A program made the position numbers and the translations under genes. From BOG-908 sp965198855 (GTDB lineage: Bacteria > Pseudomonadota > Alphaproteobacteria > Acetobacterales > Acetobacteraceae), in NCBI GenBank assembly GCA_965198855.1, contig CBDAPZ010000002.1, positions 992,001-1,056,000 of the forward strand: 64,000 bases of DNA, given 5' to 3'. Shown in pieces: positions 54,301-61,453 of this stretch. Within the stretch, counting starts at the first letter, position 1. Each line of letters begins with the position of its first letter. Under the pieces are notes generated by a model. That model saw only the letters and a list, made by a program, of their open reading frames with translations. It ran no database searches and was not told the DNA's origin.

Positions 54301-55073
54301 CTATGCTCGGCCAGCTTGCCGATTGCCTTTAGTTGGGGCTCTGGACTGGAGGCTAGGCGGCGGCCCATGAGTTCGAGAAAATCCTGCGGCGCTATCGCGG
54401 CGGCTTGCTGCAGCCAGGGTATTGCAGCTTCGATGTCGCCGTCGGACGCGAGCAAGCTGGCCAGATTGTACTGGCCGCGGAAATCGCCGCCTTCGGCAGC
54501 GCGCGTGTAATGTTTTCGCGCCGCCTCCCGGTCCGCCGGCATTTCCCAGCCTTCCTCCTGGAAGCGGCCGATGAGGTTGATCGACTTGGCGTGGCCCTGC
54601 GCGGCTGCGCGGCGATACCAGGCCAACGCCTGCGCGCGGTTCTGCGGCACGCCACGCCCGCGCAACAACATGTTCGCCAGATTATATTGCGCCCAATCCA
54701 GCCCGGCCTCCGCCGCCGTACGGTAGCAGGCGGCGGCGCGCGGAAAATCGGCAGTCAAGCCCCAGCCGCGTTCCCAGCAGCGGCCGAGCATGTTGTCGGC
54801 CGGTGGATGGCCCGCGCCTGCTGCGATGGCGAACCACTGTGCGGCCGCCACTGCGTCTCGCGCGACACCGCGGCCGTCTAGCAAGATCTGCCCGAGCGCC
54901 GTTTGTGCTTCCACGAGGCCGAAATGGGCGCCTGCGTTCAGCCAGCGGGCGGCTTCCTCGGGCTGGCCGGACAGAACCTCGTGCCACTGCAAGGGCGTAA
55001 GGGCCCGCATTTGCAACGCGGTGACACGGAGAGCTGTGTCGCGACGCGGAAGGCGAGCGGAAAAATACGACAT
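54282..55073 (-). CDS. Sel1-repeat (tetratricopeptide-like) protein
   Basis: A 263-residue protein built of helical Sel1-type repeats. Diagnostic units are GLVEAQTALGQILLDGRGVARDAVAAAQWF, HPPADNMLGRCWERGWGL and WAQYNLANMLLRGRGVPQNRAQALAWYRRAA. Such proteins scaffold protein complexes. There is no signal peptide. The tail (HRAATAT) and stop come from a repeat copy. It diverges from the siderophore receptor across a Fur-box-like palindrome, so it may also respond to iron. Confidence 0.82.
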   Translation of the reverse strand: MSYFSARLPRRDTALRVTALQMRALTPLQWHEVLSGQPEEAARWLNAGAHFGLVEAQTALGQILLDGRGVARDAVAAAQWFAIAAGAGHPPADNMLGRCWERGWGLTADFPRAAACYRTAAEAGLDWAQYNLANMLLRGRGVPQNRAQALAWYRRAAAQGHAKSINLIGRFQEEGWEMPADREAARKHYTRAAEGGDFRGQYNLASLLASDGDIEAAIPWLQQAAAIAPQDFLELMGRRLASSPEPQLKAIGKLAEHRAATAT

Positions 55074-55117
55074 GGGGGGATCCTAGGTTGCAACATTCAG
55101 CCCAGCCGGATATGAGA

Positions 55118-55134
55118 TTGAGAGTCATTCTCAA
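55118..55134. promoter_or_regulatory. Fur-box-like palindrome
   Basis: TTGAGAGTCATTCTCAA, a perfect 6-base inverted repeat with 5-base centre, lies 15 bases before the ATG of the siderophore receptor and 45 bases before the Sel1 start. Its length, AT-rich arms and position match iron-responsive (Fur/Irr-type) operators. It could control both divergent genes. Confidence 0.6.
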
Positions 55135-55148
55135 CAACTGGATGTAGC

Positions 55149-57341
55149 ATGAAATCGCTCGATCGTGCAGGTGCCTCCGATCTGCCATCCCTTCGCTTGA
55201 TGGCGGGCGGCGCGCTTGGCATGGCCCTGGCGAATGGTTTCGGCGGGCAGGATGCCTGGGCGCAGACCGCCGAAACTGGGCCAGTGCAATTGCCGGCAGT
55301 GACCGCGGAAGGCACGCAGAGCGGCGGGGGCGGCTATCAGGTGACTGTGCCGGATCTCGGTAAGCTTACACAGCCTCTGGTTTCCACGCCGATCACCATC
55401 ACCGAGATCCCGCGCCAATTACTGGACGATGAAGGTGTCACCACCATGCGCGATGCGCTGCGCAACGTGCCGGGCGTCAGCCTGGCTGCGGGCGAAGGCG
55501 GCCAGCAAGGTGACAATCTCTCGATACGTGGCTTCAACGCGCAGGATGATTTCTATCTCGACGGTGTTCGCGATTTCGGAAGTTATTATCGGGATCCTTT
55601 TAATCTGCAGAACGTGGAGGTGCTGGAAGGGCCTGCCTCGGTGCTGTTCGGGCGCGGCTCTACCGGCGGCGCGATCAACCAGGTGTCCAAGCAGCCGCAG
55701 ATTGCACCGGTGACCAATGCCACGATTGGGCTGGGCACCGATGGCACATATCGTTTCATGGGGGATTTCGACCGCCCAATCGAGGGGGTGCCGGGCGCTG
55801 CATTCCGCCTGAACGTGATGGGGGATCTGAGCGGTATCGCCGGGCGTGACGATGCTGAGAATCGTCGCTTCGGCTTTGCGCCTGAAATTGCGTTGGGCCT
55901 TGGCACGCCAACTCGTGTGACGATCGATTTCTACCATCAGCAATCCTACGACACGCCCGATTACGGCATCCCTTGGCTGAATGGCAGCCCTGCGCCGGTC
56001 AGCCACGATAATTTTTATGGTTTCAAGAATGATGATTTCTTTCGCACGAACGTGAACATAGCGACCGGCGAGATCGAGCACGATTTCAGCGACGATTTTT
56101 CCATTAGCGACCAGTTCCGTTACGGTGATTACCGTCGGGATCTGCGTGTGACAGAGCCGCTGATTCTCAACCAGGGGCCGGGCCAGGATTTTGTCAAGCC
56201 GGGCACGAGCCTGACTGACATCGTGGTCAGCCGGCATTTGATCAATCTGAGCAGCGACGAAGACATATTCGACAACCAGACAAACGCGACTCTTCGTTTC
56301 AACACTGGGCCGTTTCAGCATTCTCTTGTGTTGGGCGTCGAGCTTGCGCGGCAGAATTCGAACCCGACGCGGGGAACATATGCGTATACCCCGACCAGCC
56401 TGCTTTCGCCGACACAAATGCCGTTCAACTTGTCTGCCGTGCCCTCTACGGCGACTAGTACAGTGGTCAATAATTTCGGTGTCTTCGGTGTGGATACCAT
56501 TTCGATCGGTAAGCATTTAGACATCATGGGTGGGCTGCGCTTTGATGAATTCGATAGCGACTTTAAGCAGACCTACCCGACATACCTCAACCTCGATCGT
56601 GATGATGGGCTGCCGAGTTACAGCGCAGCGGTGGTGTATAAGCCGGTGTCGAATGCGAGCATCTATTTCCATTATGGCACGTCATTTGATCCTTCGGCGG
56701 AGTCGCTGAGTTTGAGTGCTGCAACTGCGGCGGTGGCACCGGAGAAGACGAAGACCTACGAAGTGGGGGGCAAGTGGGATGTGTTCGGCGGCGGACTTTC
56801 GCTGACCGGCTCGATCTACCAGCTGCAGATGTCCAATGTGCGCGAGACAGACCCGAATAATTCAACGTTGGATATTCTGGCAGGTAATTACCGCGTGCGT
56901 GGTTTCCAGGTGGGGGCTGCGGGGCATATCAGCGAGCGGTGGGAGTTCTTTGGCGGGTATTCGTATAATGATGGGGAGGTTGTGGCGTCTCCCAATCCGC
57001 TGGAGCTTGGCCATCAGCCGCCGAATGCGCCGCGGCAGAGCCTTTCGCTGTTCACCAGCTACACTTTTCCCTGGCACGAGATCGAGCTGGGTGGCGGGAT
57101 GAATTACATTTCGAGCCGGACGGCGAGTTCTACGCCGGTGAAGGGGACGAACATCATCGAGACGGCGCCGGGCTATGTCACAGCGAACCTGATGATAAAG
57201 TATCCGATTACGAAAAAGATCAGCGTGCAGGCCAATGTCGCGAACGTCACCGACACGTATTATTATGACGCGCTGCATCCCGGGCATATCATCCTTGGCC
57301 CGTCCCGCTCTGCGTTGTTCACCTTCAACGTGAAATTCTGA
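55149..57341 (+). CDS. TonB-dependent siderophore receptor
   Basis: A 730-residue outer-membrane receptor. The first ~40 residues are a signal peptide ending in DAWAQ. The plug has TEIPRQLLDDEGVTTMRDALRNVPGVSLAAGEGG and IRGFNAQDDFYLDGVRDFGSYYRDPFNLQNVEVLEGPASVLFGRGSTGGAINQVSK, typical of siderophore receptors. The barrel ends in FTFNVKF. It takes up ferric siderophore with TonB, ExbB and ExbD, which are encoded downstream. A Fur-like box precedes the gene. Confidence 0.9.
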   Translation: MKSLDRAGASDLPSLRLMAGGALGMALANGFGGQDAWAQTAETGPVQLPAVTAEGTQSGGGGYQVTVPDLGKLTQPLVSTPITITEIPRQLLDDEGVTTMRDALRNVPGVSLAAGEGGQQGDNLSIRGFNAQDDFYLDGVRDFGSYYRDPFNLQNVEVLEGPASVLFGRGSTGGAINQVSKQPQIAPVTNATIGLGTDGTYRFMGDFDRPIEGVPGAAFRLNVMGDLSGIAGRDDAENRRFGFAPEIALGLGTPTRVTIDFYHQQSYDTPDYGIPWLNGSPAPVSHDNFYGFKNDDFFRTNVNIATGEIEHDFSDDFSISDQFRYGDYRRDLRVTEPLILNQGPGQDFVKPGTSLTDIVVSRHLINLSSDEDIFDNQTNATLRFNTGPFQHSLVLGVELARQNSNPTRGTYAYTPTSLLSPTQMPFNLSAVPSTATSTVVNNFGVFGVDTISIGKHLDIMGGLRFDEFDSDFKQTYPTYLNLDRDDGLPSYSAAVVYKPVSNASIYFHYGTSFDPSAESLSLSAATAAVAPEKTKTYEVGGKWDVFGGGLSLTGSIYQLQMSNVRETDPNNSTLDILAGNYRVRGFQVGAAGHISERWEFFGGYSYNDGEVVASPNPLELGHQPPNAPRQSLSLFTSYTFPWHEIELGGGMNYISSRTASSTPVKGTNIIETAPGYVTANLMIKYPITKKISVQANVANVTDTYYYDALHPGHIILGPSRSALFTFNVKF

Positions 57342-57366
57342 AGTGATATCGTCTCATAATGACGGT

Positions 57367-57410
57367 CCAGGGGGGCTCCCCCTGGTGGGGGTTTGGGGGC
57401 AAAGCCCCCA
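57367..57410. repeat. Double GC-rich hairpin element
   Basis: Two perfect dyads in tandem between the receptor and dioxygenase genes: an 8-base stem CCAGGGGG/CCCCCTGG with a 3-base loop (57367-57385), and TGGGGGC-AAA-GCCCCCA (57394-57410). Dyads of this kind recur between genes in Acetobacteraceae genomes (recollection). It may attenuate the operon. The open frame through it from 57359 is not treated as coding. Confidence 0.65.
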
Positions 57411-57427
57411 TGCTTCCTGGCTCTAAC

Positions 57428-58108
57428 ATGTTACTCCAGATCGCCAACGTGCTTTCGCCGGCACAGCTCGCTCAGGTCCGCCGCGCGCTCGACGGAGCGG
57501 ATTGGATCGATGGCAGAGCGACGGCCGGGTTCCAATCTGCACGCGCCAAGAACAATCTTCAGCTGCCCGAGGATCATCCGGTTGCGCGACAGCTCGGGGA
57601 CATGATTTTGGTAGCTCTCGAGCGTTCGCCGCTTTTCGTGTCGGCGGCATTGCCTTTGCGTGTGTTCCCACCTTTGTTCAATCGGTATGCGAGCGGGCAG
57701 AAATTCGGCACGCATATAGACAATGCCATTCGCCAGGCTAAGAACAGCCCTATCCGTATCCGCACGGATCTGTCGGCGACTTTGTTTCTGAACGCGACGG
57801 ACGAATATGATGGCGGTGCGTTGACCATCGAAGACCGTTTCGGCGTGCAGAGTGTGAGGTTGCCGGCCGGCCACATGGTGCTGTATCCCGCCAGCAGCCT
57901 TCATCACGTGACGGAAGTTACGCGCGGCGAGCGTATCGCCGCTTTTTTCTGGATCCAGAGCATGGTGCGTGACGACGGGCAGCGCACCCTGCTTTTCGAT
58001 CTTGATACCGCCATACAAGGCCTTTCTGCGGACGTGCCTGACCACCCGGCGACAGTGCAGCTCACCGGCGTCTATCACAATCTGATTCGTGCCTGGGCGG
58101 AGTTATGA
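57428..58108 (+). CDS. PiuC/PKHD-type Fe(II)/2-oxoglutarate-dependent dioxygenase
   Basis: A 226-residue protein, the normal PiuC length, starting at ATG 57428. Metal ligands H96 and D98 in FGTHIDNA, distal H159 in YPASSLHHV, and 2-oxoglutarate-binding R167 in VTRGERIAAFF are visible. PiuC-like enzymes are co-regulated with siderophore receptors and probably modify a siderophore or free its iron. The stop overlaps the PepSY gene start (ATGA), consistent with one operon. Confidence 0.88.
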   Translation: MLLQIANVLSPAQLAQVRRALDGADWIDGRATAGFQSARAKNNLQLPEDHPVARQLGDMILVALERSPLFVSAALPLRVFPPLFNRYASGQKFGTHIDNAIRQAKNSPIRIRTDLSATLFLNATDEYDGGALTIEDRFGVQSVRLPAGHMVLYPASSLHHVTEVTRGERIAAFFWIQSMVRDDGQRTLLFDLDTAIQGLSADVPDHPATVQLTGVYHNLIRAWAEL

Positions 58109-59184
58109 TGTTAAAAACACTACGAACAGTGCATAAATGGGCGGGACTGATGCTCGCGCTGCCGCTGATCCTGCAATGCATTACCGGCATCGTGCTCGCG
58201 TCTGATCCGTTTTTCGATCCCTCCGGCGTGGCGATCGACCCCGCGAAAGTGCCTGCGCTGTTCGACGCGGCGAAAGCCGCGGTGCCGGCAGGTGTCGCAC
58301 CGCGCCGCTATCGCGACGCAGGGGCTGCAGGCACGCTCGTCGATTTTGCCGGCACCGGTGGCCAGCAGGCGATGACGGAGGTGACGCTCGATACGGCAAC
58401 ACAGCAAGTGCGCAGCTTGCATGTGGTCTCTCGTGGTTTCTACGGCCTGGCGCATGAATGGCATGAGACATTGCTGCTCGGCCCGTGGGGGCGCAGCCTG
58501 ATCGGTTGGTCAGGTCTGGGCCTTTTCCTGCTTGGGGGGACCGGCCTTCCGCTCTGGTGGCCCACGCCACGACGGTGGAAAGCGGCCCTTACCGTTTCCA
58601 AAAAGGCGCATGGCTGGCGGCTGCTTCGCGAACTGCATGGCGCCGGCGGCGGTTGGATCATCGCATTCCTTCTGCTGCAAAGTTTGAGCGGCGCCAGCAT
58701 GGCGTTCCCGCAGCAAGCGCGCGCGCTGCTCGGCCTTCCGGTGCAGCAACGCGGCGGCGGCCATCACGGCCGTGCGCAAGAGGACGCGCCAGATCTGGAT
58801 TTGGCCGCGACCGTGAAAGCAGCAATGCAGGCGGCGCCGGGCGCATCCATGCGGCAGATCCGCTTTCCGCAAGGCGGTGGAAAGACGATCAATGTTTTGA
58901 TGTTGCCACAAGGGGCTCTCGATGGCGCGCCGATGATCAACGTTGCCATTAACGGGGAGAGCGGAATTGTTCTCACCGTGCAGGATCCCAGCCATGGCGG
59001 CGAATGGCTGCTTGGCTGGTTGCGCTCGCTGCATTCGGGCGGCGGGTTGGGGTTCGTGTGGCGGGTGGTGATCTGCCTGCTTGGGGTCGTGCTGCCGCTG
59101 CTGCCGGTGACCGGGGTGCTGATGTGGCTGCGGCGGAAACCGCTGCGGACTACCAGGAAGGTTGAGGAGAGACAGGCATGTTAA
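58105..59184 (+). CDS. PepSY-associated transmembrane protein (iron-regulated)
   Basis: A 359-residue membrane protein. Helices at about 10-32 (KWAGLMLALPLILQCITGIVLA), 130-150 and the C-terminal region flank two periplasmic PepSY-like segments. The HKWAG start is typical of the PepSY_TM family that accompanies siderophore receptors and often reduces ferric iron or siderophores. It overlaps piuC (ATGA) and its stop overlaps the exbB start by seven bases. Confidence 0.83.
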   Translation: MMLKTLRTVHKWAGLMLALPLILQCITGIVLASDPFFDPSGVAIDPAKVPALFDAAKAAVPAGVAPRRYRDAGAAGTLVDFAGTGGQQAMTEVTLDTATQQVRSLHVVSRGFYGLAHEWHETLLLGPWGRSLIGWSGLGLFLLGGTGLPLWWPTPRRWKAALTVSKKAHGWRLLRELHGAGGGWIIAFLLLQSLSGASMAFPQQARALLGLPVQQRGGGHHGRAQEDAPDLDLAATVKAAMQAAPGASMRQIRFPQGGGKTINVLMLPQGALDGAPMINVAINGESGIVLTVQDPSHGGEWLLGWLRSLHSGGGLGFVWRVVICLLGVVLPLLPVTGVLMWLRRKPLRTTRKVEERQAC

Positions 59185-59978
59185 GACAGCAAGCGCGTTC
59201 TTTTTTGAAAAAAAGAACCAAAAAACTTTTCAGTCTTGGGGCTTTGGTCATAGCAAGTCCTGGGGTGGCCTTTGCGGAGACTGTGCCGGGCACGATGCTG
59301 CCGAAGGATCTTTCGGTTTATGGGATGTTCGTTAAGGCGGATATCGTTGTGCAGATGGTGCTGACGGGTTTGCTGCTGGCTTCGGTGGCGACCTGGACCG
59401 TGCTGTTCGCGAAAGGCATCGCCCTCCATGCGGCGCGGCGCTCTGCCGTTCAAGCTTTGCGGCACGCCGAGGCGGCCGCAAGCCTCGTAGCCCTCGAACT
59501 CGGGCCGCGGGAGACGCCGGAACAGATGATGCTGGCAGCAGCAAATTTGGAGTTGCGGCTCTCCGCGGGCGGCGATTCCGGCGGTATCAAGGAACGTGTG
59601 GCCTCTCGGCTGCTGCGTATCGAGGCGGCGGCAGGGCGGCATATCGCGCGCGGTACCGGCGTGCTGGCGACGATCGGCGCCACCGCACCGTTCGTGGGCC
59701 TGTTCGGCACCGTGTGGGGCATCATGAACAGCTTCATCGGCATTTCACGCTCGCAAACCACCAACCTTGCCGTCGTCGCACCCGGCATCGCCGAAGCGCT
59801 GCTGGCCACGGCAACCGGCCTGCTGGCCGCAATCCCCGCCGTGGTGATCTACAATGTTTTCGCGCGTTCGCTGGGCGACTATCGCGCGATTCTGGCCGAT
59901 CTTGGCGCCACCATACAGCGCCTGGTGTCGCGCGACCTGGATCTCGCTCGGCCGAAATTCAAGCTGGCGGCCGAATAA
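59178..59978 (+). CDS. exbB: TonB-system energiser ExbB with a repeat-derived N-terminus
   Basis: A 266-residue ExbB, the MotA/TolQ/ExbB proton channel: VLATIGATAPFVGLFGTVWGIMNSF and AVVAPGIAEALLATATGLLAAIPAVVIYN. The start at ATG 59178 has GGAG upstream and overlaps the PepSY stop. Residues about 7-19 (RSFLKKRTKKLFS) are encoded by a type B copy of the interspersed repeat and now form the basic n-region of a signal peptide (LGALVIASPGVAFA). It harnesses the proton gradient for TonB. Confidence 0.92.
   Translation: MLRQQARSFLKKRTKKLFSLGALVIASPGVAFAETVPGTMLPKDLSVYGMFVKADIVVQMVLTGLLLASVATWTVLFAKGIALHAARRSAVQALRHAEAAASLVALELGPRETPEQMMLAAANLELRLSAGGDSGGIKERVASRLLRIEAAAGRHIARGTGVLATIGATAPFVGLFGTVWGIMNSFIGISRSQTTNLAVVAPGIAEALLATATGLLAAIPAVVIYNVFARSLGDYRAILADLGATIQRLVSRDLDLARPKFKLAAE
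59197..59230 (+). repeat. Interspersed hairpin repeat, copy 15 (inside exbB)
   Basis: Type B copy: GTTCTTTTTT-G-AAAAAAAGAAC, then CAAAAAACTTTT. It begins shortly after the PepSY stop codon, as most copies do, but here it is translated as part of ExbB. Confidence 0.8.
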
Positions 59979-59979
59979 T

Positions 59980-60405
59980 ATGTCGATACAGATGGGCGAT
60001 GGCGGCGACGATTTCGCCGAGACGCATGAAATCAACGTCACGCCGTTCATCGATGTGATGCTCGTTTTGCTGATCATCTTCATGGTGGCGGCACCTTTGG
60101 CCACCGTGGATATACCCGTCGATCTGCCGAGCGCCGCGGCGAAACAGCAACCGCAGCCGGACAAACCGATTTTCCTCACGCTGAAGGCCGATCATGGCCT
60201 GGTGCTGAACGAGGCGCCCGTGACACAGGATGCGCTGGCGGCCGCACTCGGCCACCTTACCGCCAACGATACCTCGCAGCGGATTTTTCTGCGCGGCGAC
60301 AAGGCGGTCACTTACGATTCGCTGATGCAGGTGATGGATGCGCTGCGTGGTGCAGGCTACCTGAAGGTGGCGCTGGTGGCGCGCGAGAATGCGGCCGCCG
60401 AATGA
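59980..60405 (+). CDS. exbD: TonB-system protein ExbD
   Basis: A 141-residue protein with an N-terminal cytoplasmic tail, the single helix with the key Asp (INVTPFIDVMLVLLIIFMVAAP), and a periplasmic domain (LPSAAAKQQP onward). It forms the ion-conducting complex with ExbB. It starts one base after the exbB stop, and the tonB ATG overlaps its stop. Confidence 0.93.
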   Translation: MSIQMGDGGDDFAETHEINVTPFIDVMLVLLIIFMVAAPLATVDIPVDLPSAAAKQQPQPDKPIFLTLKADHGLVLNEAPVTQDALAAALGHLTANDTSQRIFLRGDKAVTYDSLMQVMDALRGAGYLKVALVARENAAAE

Positions 60406-61091
60406 GCGCACTCGCGATGCAGGAGCGCGGCCGGTGGCTGTGGGCCGCCAGCATCGTTCTGGTGCTCGCTCTGCATGCAAGCGCGCTGCTGCTGCTGCAT
60501 CGGGGTGCGGCGGCACCACACGTGGTTCTGGTGCAGCCGGTGATGCTCGAGCTCGCACCTGCACCGCCGCCGCCGCCGACGGTGACGCAGCCTTTGCCGC
60601 AGCGCCCGTTGGCACCCGCGCATGTCGAGACGCCATCGACCTTGCGGGCGGTGCCGGTGATGCGGCAGGCGGCCGTGGTGTTGCCGGCAGAGCCGCCGAA
60701 ACCCCCACACGCACCACCGGCGCCATCGGCACCGCAGCCGATCCAGGCGGTGCAGCCGGCACAGCGCGCGCCGGCGCCGGTGGTGCCACCCACGCCGGCT
60801 GTGTCGGCCGCGATGCTCGCCTCGTGGCAGGCGCGACTGGTGGCGCATATCGAGCGTTTCAAGAACTTTCCCGCCGCAGCACAGCGCCGGCACGAACAGG
60901 GCGTGGTGATGATGCGCTTCTCGATGAGCCGCGAGGGCCATGTGATGTCGACGGCGATGGTGCAGGGATCCGGCTATGCCGATCTCGATACCGAGGCGCG
61001 GGCCTGGATCGAACGGGCCGATCCCATGCCCACACCGCCTGGGCAGGGCACAGTGGAGATTGTTCTGCCACTGCATTTCAGTTTACGCTGA
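60402..61091 (+). CDS. tonB: TonB energy transducer
   Basis: A 229-residue protein. An N-terminal anchor (ASIVLVLALHASALLLL), a long proline-rich periplasmic linker from about 50 to 135, and a C-terminal TonB fold (RHEQGVVMMRFSMSREGHVM and VEIVLPLHFSL). It links the proton channel ExbB/ExbD to the outer-membrane receptors, both the siderophore receptor and probably the thiamine-locus receptor. Overlap ATGA with exbD. Confidence 0.92.
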   Translation: MSALAMQERGRWLWAASIVLVLALHASALLLLHRGAAAPHVVLVQPVMLELAPAPPPPPTVTQPLPQRPLAPAHVETPSTLRAVPVMRQAAVVLPAEPPKPPHAPPAPSAPQPIQAVQPAQRAPAPVVPPTPAVSAAMLASWQARLVAHIERFKNFPAAAQRRHEQGVVMMRFSMSREGHVMSTAMVQGSGYADLDTEARAWIERADPMPTPPGQGTVEIVLPLHFSLR

Positions 61092-61156
61092 GCGGCTTCG
61101 AACTATTTCAGGCGCGGGCGTTGTGATTCCTCACACCATAGCTTGATGAGGGTATC

Positions 61157-61390
61157 TTGGGCCGTTTATTGTTGTTTGCGGGCGCGATCATTCTGCTGCT
61201 GGGGATTGCCGGGATTGCGGTGCCCTATTTCACCACGGAACAGACCAAGGATGTGGCGGATGTGGGCCCGCTTCATGTGCATGCAACGGAGCAGCAATCG
61301 CATTTCATTCCGCCGCTGCTGAGTGATGCCGCGGTGGCGGTGGGCGTAGTGCTGATGGGCGTCGGGCTGATGGGGCAGCGCCGCGTTTAA
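61157..61390 (+). CDS. Small two-helix membrane protein (DUF3185-like)
   Basis: A 77-residue product starting at TTG 61157 with GAGGG 6 bases upstream. Helices at about 3-23 and 55-72 flank a DVADVGPLHVHATEQQSH segment, a pattern resembling DUF3185 proteins. Function unknown. It follows tonB by 65 bases and may be co-transcribed. Confidence 0.6.
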   Translation: MGRLLLFAGAIILLLGIAGIAVPYFTTEQTKDVADVGPLHVHATEQQSHFIPPLLSDAAVAVGVVLMGVGLMGQRRV

Positions 61391-61415
61391 TTTGGGTTAA
61401 CGATTTCGCGCTAAA

Positions 61416-61446
61416 TTCGAACAGGTTGGTAACGAACCTGTTCGAA
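61416..61446. promoter_or_regulatory. Perfect 12-base inverted repeat before the FkbH-like gene
   Basis: TTCGAACAGGTT and AACCTGTTCGAA flank a 7-base loop. The dyad ends 7 bases before the ATG at 61454. It could be an operator or an mRNA hairpin that hides the start. Confidence 0.6.
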
Positions 61447-61453
61447 AGTGCGC

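Noticed and set aside
57359..57427. In-frame upstream extension of PiuC
   Set aside because: It runs through the GC-rich hairpins; ATG 57428 gives the normal 226 residues.
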